A stretch of 64,000 nucleotides of DNA from Phanerochaete sordida (taxonomy: Eukaryota > Basidiomycota > Agaricomycetes > Polyporales > Phanerochaetaceae): NCBI GenBank assembly GCA_019973155.2, contig BPQB01000048.1, positions 1-64,000 on the forward strand, read 5' to 3'. Under the pieces are notes generated by a model. The model worked only from the letters and a program-made list of their open reading frames with translations, was not told where the DNA came from and searched no databases. Made by a program: the position numbers and the translations under genes. Of the stretch, positions 46,238 to 56,231 are shown one piece after another (the stretch's first letter is position 1; every line of letters begins with the position of its first letter).

Positions 46238-47500
46238 CTACGGAAGCACCGTCGTGATGGCACTGACCCGCGGTGACAGGCGGCCCTCGACCTCGGACCG
46301 GATATCTGCGAGCTGTTGCTGCTCTTCGGACTCCGAGGAGGCTCCCGCACATAGACCGCGCAGCTCAAGCTGCACGAGCCGGCGGTACTTGTCCTTGTGC
46401 GCGCCGAAGTGCTTTTCGAGCAGCTCGAGGGTGCTCTGCCACTGGTCGCGCGCGAGTGTGATACGCAGGTGTTGGATCGTGGCGGGCATATGCAATAGCA
46501 CCACGCGTACAAGATCCATGGCCCACTGCGACATGAAATCAGCTTCTGAACAGTGCACGTAGGTAGAGCTTTGGCCTCACGGCGACATCTGCAACGCTGA
46601 GTGCGATAGTAGCAAGTTTGTCACATCTCGCAAGGACAGAGAGACCGTCTAACCGATCTTTGGCGGCAAGATGTTAGACTGGCTTGAGAATGCATCACTA
46701 TGTCTCGCACCTTGGAGTAACATTTGAACTATGGTGTCGGTGATTGTGCCTGTGGTCGGAATCAGCTCAAGGCGTGTTATATCATTCCTGGCCTGTGTAA
46801 GTCCCAGGAAATAGGTGAGCGCGGCGATATTCATGGCATTGAGCTTGTTGACAACGAGTGTGGGAGAATGAAGAAGTAGTTGTAAGTGGCGAAGGGTCCC
46901 GGCATGCACGCTGCGGTCCTCGATATTCAGCTGGCCCACATTTATGGGAAGGCTCTGGATAGCATGCTCGACGGAGTCGTCATCTTCGACACGCAGGGGG
47001 CTGAAGACGGATCGGAGAGACAGGATGTCGACGTGGCCAAAAGGATACAGGAACAGAGGAAGCTGGTCCCAGTTGACAAAATGAAGGCTTAGTTTCGAGA
47101 GGTTATGCCGACGAAAGGTCGTTGGGTCGGGAACAGGGAGGTCGTCGGCTCTGAATGAGTTGCTCCAGATCTCGAGCGAAGACAGCTTCGGGAGGGCTGT
47201 GAGCAGCATATCCCAGTGGCGTGGTATCGCAACAGTGCCCAGGACGGATAGTTCTGTTGTGTGGGTGCGGTAGCGTTCGGAGGTGCAGACAAAGTCCAGG
47301 AAGTCCACGAACTTCGGCGCGAGCACGTCGATGTGCTTCAGGAGATGGCGTGAGGCGCGAGGACTCCAGGACCGGCACACGCGAGAGCAGTTTGAGAGCG
47401 CACGCCAATCCTCTTTCGATTCCGGACTGTAGGAGAGGATGTCGATGATCCAGTCCGTGAGCTCCTGCGGTACGCGTTGCAACCGTGCTGTGTGGCTCAT
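46238..47500 (-). CDS. Fb13: F-box protein, class 1
   Basis: Exons 47500-46711, 46648-46581 and 46525-46238 give 381 residues. The F-box is at residues 10-57 (VPQELTDWIIDILSYSPESK, LSNCSRVCRSWSPRASRHLL). CTSERYRTHTTELSVLGTVA, LPKLSSLEIWSNSF and LPINVGQLNIEDRSV follow. Exon 2 is 68 bp, 15 bp shorter than the usual class 1 length of 83. The last exon begins WAMDLVRVVLLHMPATIQHL and has LRGLCAGASSESEEQQQLAD and LSPRVSAITTVLP. A 51-bp leader intron is likely at 47520-47570. Closest to Fb14, with which it forms a same-strand tandem pair. Predicted SCF adaptor; substrate unknown. Confidence 0.83.
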
Positions 47501-47570
47501 GCTGGGCTCGAGCTTGTACCTGAGAATCGTTGAACGGCCTTAGCATAGAGCATTGGCAGATAAAGCTCAC

Positions 47571-48051
47571 CGGTCACCATGCACAATTAATGTGGCTCTG
47601 GTAGGGAGGACGAACGCACAGACGCGTCGCGTTGGAGTGGCGAAGAGCAAGGACGGGCCCGAAGATCATCTGGTGCGAGGTTGAGAGTGCTCTTGTACCC
47701 CGGGCACCGTGCACGTGGATGGACCCCGGACACTTCTGAACGGAACACCGAGTTCGCGCAGACAGCCATCTGGACTAGAGATATCCATAAATATTGCCAA
47801 AAACACAGCAGTAATCATCTAGTGTTAACATATATCGTTCAACGTACGTTGTACAGCGCGCGGGAGCAAGATTATCGAATCAAACCAAGTCAAAACACGC
47901 CGTCATCCGGACACTGGCTCGTCCATGAGACCTTTACGGCATGGCGATCGACATAACTGACGCAAGAATCATGCAAAAATAAGCACTCATATCATGTAGA
48001 TGGGGATACGGCTCAACAGCACTCGCACTTGACGCTCAGACGCCTGGGGCT
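47571..48051. other. Fb13-Fb14 spacer
   Basis: Apart from the Fb13 promoter motifs near 47696-47733, nothing coding is seen. Confidence 0.45.
47696..47733 (-). promoter_or_regulatory. Paired CCGGGG motif upstream of Fb13
   Basis: Plus-strand TACCCCGGGCAC begins at 47696 and GACCCCGGACAC at 47722. In gene direction the latter is GTGTCCGGGGTC, matching the Fb1 and Fb16 motif. It lies 195-235 bp before the Fb13 start. Confidence 0.45.
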
Positions 48052-49285
48052 CTACCGTCGCACAGTCACCACAGCGCGGTACCGTGGCGGCAGGTGGCTT
48101 TCGACCTCTGACTGCATGTCTGCGAGCAGCTGCCGCGCCTCGTACTCCGAAACGGCCTCTGCACCGAGACCGGTCAGCTCAAGCTGGTCGAGCTTGAGGT
48201 ACTTGTCCCTGCGTGCGCCGAGGCATGTTCCGAGTAGCTGCAGGATGTCGTGCCACTGGCCGCGTGCGAGTGTGATGCGAAGGTGCTTGATCGTCGCAGG
48301 CATATGCGACAGCACCGCACGTACAAGGTCCACGGCCCACTGCAGAGTAGAGTAAAAATCTGACGAGAACGGGAGCGCATTACTGAGGGAGACGTACAGC
48401 AACATCGACGACAATAAGCGCAATGGTTATTATCTTGTCACATCCTGCGAGTCCAGAGAGGTCCACTGTGAAACCTTGGGCTACAGAAAAATGAGTCCTG
48501 CCACGCGGATGAAATTCTGAGTGTGACATACCGGCGCCATTGCGGGCGACTCGAGCTTCGTGCGTAGGTGCAAGCTCGACGTGCACAATGTCCTCTCTTG
48601 CATGGTGGAGAAAATCGGAGATCGCAGGAATGTTCTTGACGTCAAAATTGGTAACGCTGAGCGATGTGGTACGAACAAGAAAATAAAGAGAGGGAAAAGG
48701 TGCGTTGTCGCCACTGAACATTTCAACAATCAGCTTCCCCACGGTCATGGGTGCAGCCCGGAGGACATGTTCGTTCCTGTGGTTCACCCAGTCACACGGG
48801 CCAGCGATTGACCGGAGCGATAGAGTCTCGACATGGAGAAAGGTGTAGAGGAAGAACTGCAGTGTGCGCCATTCTGCACAGTGAACACTGAGCTTCTCGA
48901 GGCTGCGAAGGCGCGCGATCGTGGGGTCGAGTATGGTGTAGGAGAACTCAGCTGAGTTGCTCCAAATTTCGAGCGAAGAGAGCCTCGGGACGGCGGCAAA
49001 CAGCCTGTTCCAGTGGTCGGACATCTCAATAGAGCCCAGGATGGAGATATCTTCCGTGTACGCGCGGTACCGCGCGGAGGTGCTCGCCATCGTCATGAAC
49101 CGCTTCAGTCGCAGGGCCAGCACGTCGACATGCTTCAGGAGGTGGCGCGACGCGCGGTAGCTCCAGGCGCGGCAGACGAGTGAGCAGCTTGCCAGCCCAT
49201 GCCGGTCTTCCCTCGGTGTCGGATTCAGCGAAAGGGTGTCAATGATGTAGTCTACCATCTCCTGGGGCACGGCGAGCGGTTTCAT
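48052..49285 (-). CDS. Fb14: F-box protein, class 1
   Basis: Exons 49285-48532, 48480-48398 and 48339-48052 give 374 residues; exon 2 is 83 bp. Intron 1 (51 bp) has no in-frame stop. The F-box is at residues 7-55 (VPQEMVDYIIDTLSLNPTPR, LASCSLVCRAWSYRASRHLL). The frame upstream of MKPLA lacks an ATG and is probably leader. VPRLSSLEIWSNSAEF and MTVGKLIVEMFSGD follow. The last exon begins WAVDLVRAVLSHMPATIKHL and ends PRYRAVVTVRR. A leader intron of about 61 bp (49312-49372) is likely. It shares a divergent promoter with Fb15. The relic at 36490-36700 resembles its last exon. Predicted SCF adaptor; substrate unknown. Confidence 0.82.
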
Positions 49286-49372
49286 GTCGCGGCGCGCGAG
49301 CTTGGGCTTCGCTTTCAAATTCGATCATGGTCAGCCACGTCAACGCGGTAAGCAAATATCTAAACCACCCAC

Positions 49373-49594
49373 CTGCTTCAGCAATATCCGCGATGTGAAT
49401 GTCGAGAGTTGACCTGGATGTGGCGAGGGCCTGTTGGATCGAGATGAGATGGCCGTCTAACCCAACATCGCGCAGGGACCCCGGACGCTAGGCGCTTGTC
49501 AAGACCCCGTGTGCGGCGAGCGACTTCGAACCCAGCCCGCGACTTGCGCAACGATTACAACGATTTTTTCAGCGAGCGGCCTCCTTCCCGGCAG
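49373..49594. promoter_or_regulatory. Divergent promoter of Fb14 and Fb15
   Basis: Only 374 bp separate the two start codons, and leader introns take up part of that. Plus-strand GGGACCCCGGACGC at about 49476-49489 is the class 1 motif in Fb14 orientation, about 190 bp before its start. It lies equally close to Fb15, so it could affect both. Confidence 0.45.
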
Positions 49595-49659
49595 GTGAGT
49601 CGGCAGATACCTCTTTGCACTACCATAATAATAGTGAGTACTTCTGCAGCGAATATTCC

Positions 49660-50876
49660 ATGTCAGATGTCCACGTCACCAAGGCGGGCCCTGCTGCCAG
49701 CATCGAACAACTCCCGCAGGAGTTGGTCGATAGAATCATCGACCAGCTGGGTCCAAACATCCAATCCCTGAAGACCGTCGCGCTCCTGTCGCGGCGGTGG
49801 CTCCCACATAGCCTTTACAGCCTCAGTCAGTGCGCCTGGTTGCGTATCCGTCCGGGCGAGGAAGCGGGAGCTTCAGAGCTTATTCGTGCGCTCGACGAGG
49901 ACCGGTCATTCGCCCAGAAGATCGTTCGACTTGCGATTGAAAATGTACATTCATTTTCCGTACACGCTATCACGGCCCTCCCGCACCTCCGCGAGCTCCG
50001 CATCCGACTTTGCGCCCCCTACGAGGGTGACCTTGGCTTGCGCGGGCAGGTTCAGCCTGCGGACCGCACCCTCGCAATCATCGAGGTCTGCAATGTGCCC
50101 CTAGCCCTTGCGCATGCGCTCCTCCAGAAATTCTCCACAGTGGACACTCTCTTGCTCAGGAACATGAATAGCACGGGGCCGCTTCCCGACCCACCTTCCT
50201 CCTCGAAACCGTATTACGTGCGGAACCTCGACATCTCGAATATCGATACAACGGTGCTGCAGTATCTCACCGCGGCTCTGCACAGCCCGTCCCTCCGCTC
50301 GCTCACGGTCGACATGTATACCATGCAGCAGCCGTGGGCGCACCCAGCCCTAGTCCACGATTTTGTGCAGGCGGTTGGGCACGCCCTGGAGGAATACCAC
50401 CACAACCTCTGCAAACCATTCATCTACGTGTCACGTAAGAGCTCCAGATTTCTGCTGCCCATACACCCCACTCACGCGTCAGACCAGCTGATCTCCCCGC
50501 GCTTACCGCGTGCACGAACCTCGCCTCCGTCTCGCTCGAACTCGACGTCTGGTCATGCGAACGGGAACAGGGGCGCATCGCGATGTTTGTGCGCGCGCTC
50601 CCTGCGCGGACGAGGCGCTTCAAGGTCACCTTCTGGTACGACATCAGCGGCGAAGACGGTTTGGTGGAGGTTGCCGAGATGGTAGAGTGGACGGGGCTCT
50701 TCGAGGGGCTCGGGCAGTGTGCCGGGCTGGTTTGCTTCGAGGTCGTCGTGAGGTCCAATCGGCGGCGGAAGGCTCATATACCGCCCTTTCCAGACCTCGC
50801 ATCTTCACTCGCCGCTCAGGCCCTCGTACTCGAGAAACTACCTGCCCGCGTCCGTAGTCTCACCAAGTTTCCCTGA
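49660..50876 (+). CDS. Fb15: F-box protein, class 3
   Basis: Exons 49660-50434 and 50488-50876 give 387 residues with a 53-bp phase-1 intron; the acceptor at 50487 keeps the frame, while the nearer AG at 50482 does not. The F-box is at residues 17-62 (LPQELVDRIIDQLGPNIQSL, KTVALLSRRWLPHSLYSLSQ), with the usual CSLVC replaced by VALLS. ITALPHLRELRIRLCAPYEG, AIIEVCNVPLALAHALLQ and DFVQAVGHALEEYHHNLCKP, a class 3 signature, follow. Exon 2 has FVRALPARTRRFKVTFWYDI. A 55-bp leader intron is likely at 49595-49649. It is the plus-strand partner at the end of the second G-H-I module. Predicted SCF adaptor. Confidence 0.82.
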
Positions 50877-51033
50877 TGGCGACCATTCGAAACTGGGGTA
50901 CTACGGACAATTTAGGATTAACCTGCGGAATAAATACATTGTACACTTTCACGGTCATGCAGAGCGTCCTCATATCGTGCATGCGAGAATACTCAATGAG
51001 TTTCAAAACTGCAGAGAAGCTGAACATATGGGC

Positions 51034-52434
51034 CTACGGAAGCACCCGGGTTATGGCGCTGAAACGGGGAGAGAGCCTCTCCTGGACCTCCGAGTTCATC
51101 ATGTAAAGGACCTCCTGCGCTTCTTCGTTCGAGTCAAATCCGTCGGCAATACCGCGAAATTCGATGCCGTGAAAGTTCGGGTAGCTCTCTTCGCTGTCCG
51201 CCAAGTGTGCAGACAGGATGTCGAGGGTGTCTTCCCACTGGTCGTCAGTCAGCGTGACGCGCAGACGCGACATTCCCGACGGCATGTTCTTGAGGACCGC
51301 GCGGAAGAGGCATTGCGACCACTGGCCCAAGTCAGTCAGAGAGCACGAGGAGAGCATACGCTGCAACTCACGAAAACATCGACGAGGTCGAGCGTAATCG
51401 AGGTCAACTTCGGACACTCCGCCAGCACCGCAAAATCAATCAAGCTCTCGCTATCTGCTGCGCATCAGCGCTCGACTTCCCCTCAATCAAACCCAAGCAA
51501 ACTCACTCCAGCTCGACACATTCGCCTGATACCCCGGCGCCTCGTCGTCCTGCGTCGGCAGCAGGTTGAGATGCTCGACGTGCGGCGCTGCGCGCGCGAG
51601 GAATGCACCGAGCGCACCCGCGTCCTTGCGCTCGAAGCCGTTCGCGAACACCGCCGTCGGGCGCAGCAGCCCGCCGAGCGCGCGCAGCGTCGCCGCCTGG
51701 CAGCAGTCTTCGAGCACGAGCCGCCCGACGGCGAGCGGTGCCGAGAGCGCCGGCGCGGGCGGACCTGTGGGAGTAGTGACTATCGGCATGTGGTCCATGG
51801 GGCTGTTTCCCGTGGGCGTGCTCGAGCCGCGGTCCGAGTGCGCGTCGTCGTGCGCGTCGTCGTCGTGCGCGTCGTGTGCATGGTCGTGCCCATGATCGTG
51901 CCCATGATCGTGCGCATTGTCATGTGCGTCATCGCAGCTGTCGTCCTCGAGCGCGCGCAGGGCGAGCAGACCGACGTGCTCGAATGGCGCGAGCAGCAGC
52001 GGCAGTGCGCTGAGCTCTGCGCAGTGGATCTTGAGCGTCGCGAGCGTGCGGCGCTGCGCGGGCGCGGTGTAGGGCGTGAAGTCCTTCGCGGGCAGGAGGT
52101 TGCTCCAGAGCTCGAGCGCAGCGAGCTTCGGGAGCGCGGTGAGAAGCGCGTCCCAGTGCTGCGTGATGTCGACGGCGCCCAGGATGCAGAGGTCTTCGAC
52201 GCTCGTCTGGAAGCGCTCCGAGCGCTGTACGAGGGCCAGGAAGGCGGGGAACTGCAGGCCGAGCAGGCTGACGCGCCTCAGAAGGTGCCTGGACGCGCGC
52301 AACATCCATGCTCGACAGACCAGCGTGCAGTTGACGAGGTCTTTGGAGCTGGACGCGGGCCTGCTCGTCGTGGAGACAAGATCGATGATGTGATCCGCGA
52401 GCTCCTGAGGGAGCGTGTGCGCCGTTGACGGCAT
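51034..52434 (-). CDS. Fb16: F-box protein, class 1, with a His/Asp-rich insertion
   Basis: Exons 52434-51507, 51454-51372 and 51321-51034 give 432 residues, the longest of the array. The first intron is 52 bp and exon 2 is 83 bp, as in Fb1 and Fb9. The F-box is at residues 8-55 (LPQELADHIIDLVSTTSRPA, LVNCTLVCRAWMLRASRHLL). LPKLAALELWSNLLPAKDF and LAVGRLVLEDCCQAATLRAL follow. Residues about 164-201 are a tract dominated by His, Asp and Ala (AHDHGHDHGHDHAHDAHDDD is its centre), absent from the other class 1 proteins; it may bind metal or be a neutral linker. The last exon begins WSQCLFRAVLKNMPSGMSRL. A 49-bp leader intron is likely at 52459-52507. Confidence 0.83.
51832..51945. repeat. Imperfect minisatellite coding for the Fb16 His/Asp tract
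   Basis: Tandem variants of CATGATCGTGCC and GTCGTCGTGCGC (plus strand) make up about 110 bp. Read on the minus strand they give repeated Ala/Gly-His-Asp units. Period changes between 6, 9 and 12 bp, all multiples of three, so the frame is kept. Confidence 0.6.
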
Positions 52435-52507
52435 GTTCGCCACAGAACAGTCGGGGTCCTGCGTGGATGAGCATCGCCACAGGGATCGCCTGGGAGATGG
52501 CTCTTAC

Positions 52508-53190
52508 CTGGGGTAGTCCTGGCGAGGCAGGTAGTGGTTCCGTCGAGAGGTCCTGCAGAGCATGGGACGTCGCTGTGAGAGAGCGGGGATAAGGGTCCAC
52601 GGCCCTGGAGAGCGCCCATTACATACCCCGGACACCTCGGACCGTCGTCGAACACGTGGCGACAAAGCAGCGTTTCGGGTCTGCGCTCGTTGTGTCTGGC
52701 AGAGATGATCTAGATCTCTGCCATAGGCGCATAGCCTGCAAGACAAGATCTTTGCAGTTGAATTTCAATGTCTCCTTGGTCTGCCCGTAACGATACTAAG
52801 GCCTGAGTCTTGGTGGATGTTCGCCCATCGCCGCGTCATGTCCCGCTTTCCGGTGAAACGCAGAGCAAGACGCATATGAACAAGCCCACTGACACCGCGC
52901 GGTGCAAGTATGCATGAAGCATCTTGTAATTATATCCTGTCGTGTTTCCTACTCAGCCATTGGAGCGATTGAGGACTGAAGTACTGAAGACTCGGCCGGG
53001 AACGAACCACAGAGCCTTCCCCATTCAGAACATCGTGTGCCATCGGCAATGTCCGCCCGCTGATTCGCGCGTTCTCGATTTTGACTTACCGCTTTCTTTC
53101 ACCTCTAGCCAGCTTTCCTGTCCGTGTAAGTTGGTTGAAGGCGATGTAAGCTCTGCTAGCTGATGCTCCCTCTTCGTAGTCTCCGGCACG
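52508..53190. other. Divergent spacer between Fb16 and Fb17
   Basis: TACCCCGGACACC at 52624-52636 is a perfect class 1 motif in Fb16 orientation, about 190 bp before its start. On the Fb17 side a leader intron is likely at 53126-53179 (GT|GTAAGT to TTCGTAG). The rest shows no gene. Confidence 0.5.
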
Positions 53191-54390
53191 ATGTCCAGAG
53201 ATCAAATGGCCAGTGCTGACACGTGCTTCGTCACGTCGCTCCCGCAGGAGCTCATCGACAAAGTCCTCGATGAAATTGGCCCCGATCTCGACGCACTGAA
53301 GAGCTGCTCACTTGTTTGCCACACTTGGCTCTCGCGCAGCACGCAGAACCTGTTTGCACAGGCACGAGTCTGCGTGCGTGCCGTCGAGGGCGTCGCCGAC
53401 GCCGACGTGATGTACGCACTACTAGGGCCAGGACGCATCCACGACTATGTCACGACACTCTCAATGTACCAGGTGCTCTTTGAGCAATGGGCTGTGGTCA
53501 AAACTCTGCCACGCCTACGCAAGCTGTACGTCTGCTCCTACTCAGACATGTTTGAGCAGAACACGGAGGCACCGCTTGTGGTACCAGAACCGTTCGCTCT
53601 CGGGCGCAGCATTGACATCCTTGTGGTCTATTTGATGCCTCTCCACCTCTTGGACTGGATCCTGCGCATGTTCGATACCATCGATACCCTCGATATCCAC
53701 ACTATCAAAGACGTCGCTGTGCCAACCAAGCCTGCACACCACATCGTTCGGTCCTGTCACACCAAATATATCGGTCGCACCGTATTCAACTATATTGCAG
53801 ACGCACTGGACACCGACGGGCTCGAGAGCGTTACCATCGACGTTGACGGGTACGGCGTCCTCGCCGATGCCTTCGTGAAAAAGGTAGAGCGCAGCATCAA
53901 GGCCTACCATCACATCGACCGCACGATTAATTTTCGCGCGCGTACGCCTTATCATATTCTATCCTCTGATAGGCCATGCTGACTCCGCGCTCCAGTGCGC
54001 TCACCTGTGCTCTCCGCTTGCCAGAATCTCACGTCAGTGTCACTCTCGACCCACGCCTTCAACCCTAATCGCCCCGATTTCTTCGACCGCACCGTCGCGT
54101 TTTTAGGCGCGCTACCACCAAACGTTGAGCATATTGGGCTCGTGTATACTACCTACTGGACCACCGCTGGAGAGCTCGCTCAGAAGGTGCTGCAATGCGC
54201 TTGGGACAAGCTCGGATTCGCCCTGCTAAAATACACTCGTCTCATCCGCCTCGCAATTGGTGCCGAACGGGACCGACCGTGGTACGATGGCTACCCAGAA
54301 TATCCCAAGTTTTTGGACGATCCCAGCCTGGGCGAGAGCATTCTGGGGAGGCTACCAGAAGAGCTTCGGGATAGGGTTGTTTTTGTGTAA
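53191..54390 (+). CDS. Fb17: F-box protein, class 3, relative of Fb8 and Fb12 on the opposite strand
   Basis: Exons 53191-53941 and 53996-54390 give 381 residues; the phase-1 intron is 54 bp, exactly as in Fb8 and Fb12. The F-box is at residues 17-62 (LPQELIDKVLDEIGPDLDAL, KSCSLVCHTWLSRSTQNLFA). WAVVKTLPRLRKLYVCSYSD, IDILVVYLMPLHLLDWILRM and FVKKVERSIKAYHHIDR match the other two. Exon 2 has LGALPPNVEHIGLVYTTYW, VLQCAWDKLGFALLKY and LPEELRDRVVFV. It lacks the upstream block shared by Fb8 and Fb12, so its promoter has been replaced or has diverged, although the leader intron remains. Predicted SCF adaptor; substrate unknown. Confidence 0.84.
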
Positions 54391-54441
54391 AAGCAGTTGC
54401 TTGAGGTACGTTTATAGTTGATGATATGCACCTATTCATTC

Positions 54442-54714
54442 TCATGTCCAGTATGCTGCGTGCGAAGGCGTCCACGCGCGCGTATGCCCTTTGACGGGTG
54501 AGGCGAGGATAACTACGCGTCCGCCGTAGAACTCACGCACGTCCTTAGGAATGAATCGACCCCGCTCTGCATACTCGCCAGGGAGCACGCACAGCGAGTA
54601 GGAAAATTGGGGGCGTTCGTCGCGGACGTGGAGTCCGCGTATGTCATGCGTCAGAGCAAACTGGCTACGGGGTCTGAGGACTGGATCCAGCAGGCGGATA
54701 CGGGCACCTATCAT
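54442..54714 (-). CDS. Possible short gene or exon, unrecognised
   Basis: An ATG-led frame of 90 codons reads like genuine coding sequence: RIRLLDPVLRPRSQFALTHD, IRGLHVRDERPQFSYSLCVL, PGEYAERGRFIPKDVREFYG and GRVVILASPVKG. Nothing like it occurs elsewhere in the window and I do not recognise the family. Just upstream on the minus strand lies CTAAG|GTAAGTTTTC and a TTTTCAG close by, only about 28 bp apart, so it may be a downstream exon of a broken gene. It lies between convergent Fb17 and Fb18. Existence as a gene is uncertain. Confidence 0.3.
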   Translation of the reverse strand: MIGARIRLLDPVLRPRSQFALTHDIRGLHVRDERPQFSYSLCVLPGEYAERGRFIPKDVREFYGGRVVILASPVKGHTRAWTPSHAAYWT

Positions 54715-54937
54715 ACTGAAAAGATACCGTACGGAAAACTTACCTTAGCGAGGTAGACAGCCTGCCATGAATCGATGCGTCGAAGGGAAATATAATTCAC
54801 ATAACCGATAGGGAGTCTCATGGATTTTACGTGAACAGACGAGACATGGTGCACTGTATCTGATACGAGCCGCGTTACAATTCTGGACCTTGGTACAAAT
54901 CAAGAAATGAACACGCCTTCACTGAAGCGGAACTCTC

Positions 54938-56123
54938 CTACGCTAAAGTCACTACATCCCTGAACCATGTCGGCATGCTCTCCAGGACAGCATCTCGCGC
55001 CTGCGGCCGCGCCCTGAAATCGACGCGCCCGCCTGCCGAGTGAAGCAGCCCAACCTCCACCACCGCAAGCTCGCGACAGTGTGCCAGTGAACGAGCAACT
55101 ACCGCCCAATCGAGCGCGCGCATGACGTCGCGCAGGACCGCACCATCCCCGGGTAGAGGTCCGTCGAGACGTGTGACGAAGCGAATGTGCCGGGTCTGTG
55201 GCGGGGCCGAGGCCAGCATCGCCAGGCTCTCGCGCCAGGTACGGGCGTCCACCGGCGTTGTGAGCGTGAAGGATTCCAGAGCCGAACATGTCACGAGAGC
55301 GGGGATGACTGGGCAGACAGCAATATTTAGCGCAAGTTTTGGGACACAGCGAGGTTGACGTACCATCTACAGGCGAGGTCCATCCACCCAGGGCATGCAT
55401 ATATTCAAGGTGGGAGACGTACTGGCCCGCGCGCTGCAGCAGAGCGTGCACACGCTCCGGCGCCGCGGCGCCATGCATCCTTCCAAGATCAACCACCAGA
55501 TTCTCGAGGGTCCGCGGGTCGACGAGACCGCCAACGTCCGGTAGGGCTTCGTCGGCGTCGGCATCGACGCGCAGGTGCCGTACCACGTGTGCTCCACCTG
55601 AGAAGCCTTGCATCACAGGTGCAGGTCCGCGGAGCTCGAGGGTATCGACAGCGGCGAAGAGGCCGAGGAAGGACGAGACGAGGTCGACGGGTAGCCACAC
55701 CGCGCGGAGCCGCCGCAGAGCGCGCCCAGTGCAGGGTGCGGCTGGCCATTCGAAGCTGCCGTTCTGGCGGAAGAGGCCAATACCGAGGAGGATCAGCGTC
55801 TCGAGCCGTGGGAGATGACCCGCGAGCGTCGCGACGTCCGCGGCGCTCTGTGGCATGACGTCGACTTCGATATGGCACACGTGCCAGGACACGCGCGTGG
55901 AGGACGCGACGAGGCCTCGGAAGTCGAGGACGAAGAGGCAGAGTGGGAGACACGAAACGCGGAACGACGCGAAGAGGTGCACGGAGGCCCGGGCGAGCCA
56001 CGCCTTGCAGACGAGCGAGCAGCTGCGCAGGGCGCGCACGTCTCGTTGAAGCTGGTCGACGATGAGGTCGATCAGCTCAGGGGGAAGGTTGACGATGGCG
56101 CTTGCGGTTATCAGGGTCGACAT
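54938..56123 (-). CDS. Fb18: F-box protein, class 4
   Basis: Exons 56123-55364 and 55308-54938 give 376 residues with a 55-bp phase-1 intron. The F-box is at residues 12-57 (LPPELIDLIVDQLQRDVRAL, RSCSLVCKAWLARASVHLFA). HLPRLETLILLGIGLFRQNG, LRAVWLPVDLVSSFLGLFAA and VDTLELRGPAP are class 4 signatures. LEYMHALGGWTSPVD sits directly before the intron. Exon 2 begins IPALVTCSALESFTLTTPVD and has RALDWAVVARSLAHCRELAV. A 49-bp leader intron is likely at 56183-56231. It is closest to Fb19 on the other strand; the pair is divergent around a 2.1-kb spacer. Predicted SCF adaptor; substrate unknown. Confidence 0.84.
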
Positions 56124-56231
56124 TTGGCTGCTTCTCGTGTCCACAGTGCTGGACCGGTCCAGAGTATCTGCCCATGCAATACCTGTAAGCCCTTGATGCG
56201 ACAAGGGACAAGTGTCTGGCGAAACGCGCAC

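Noticed and set aside
50977..52428. 483-codon plus-strand open frame
   Set aside because: Antisense of Fb16, whose minus-strand F-box, exon lengths and splice sites fit the class 1 pattern.
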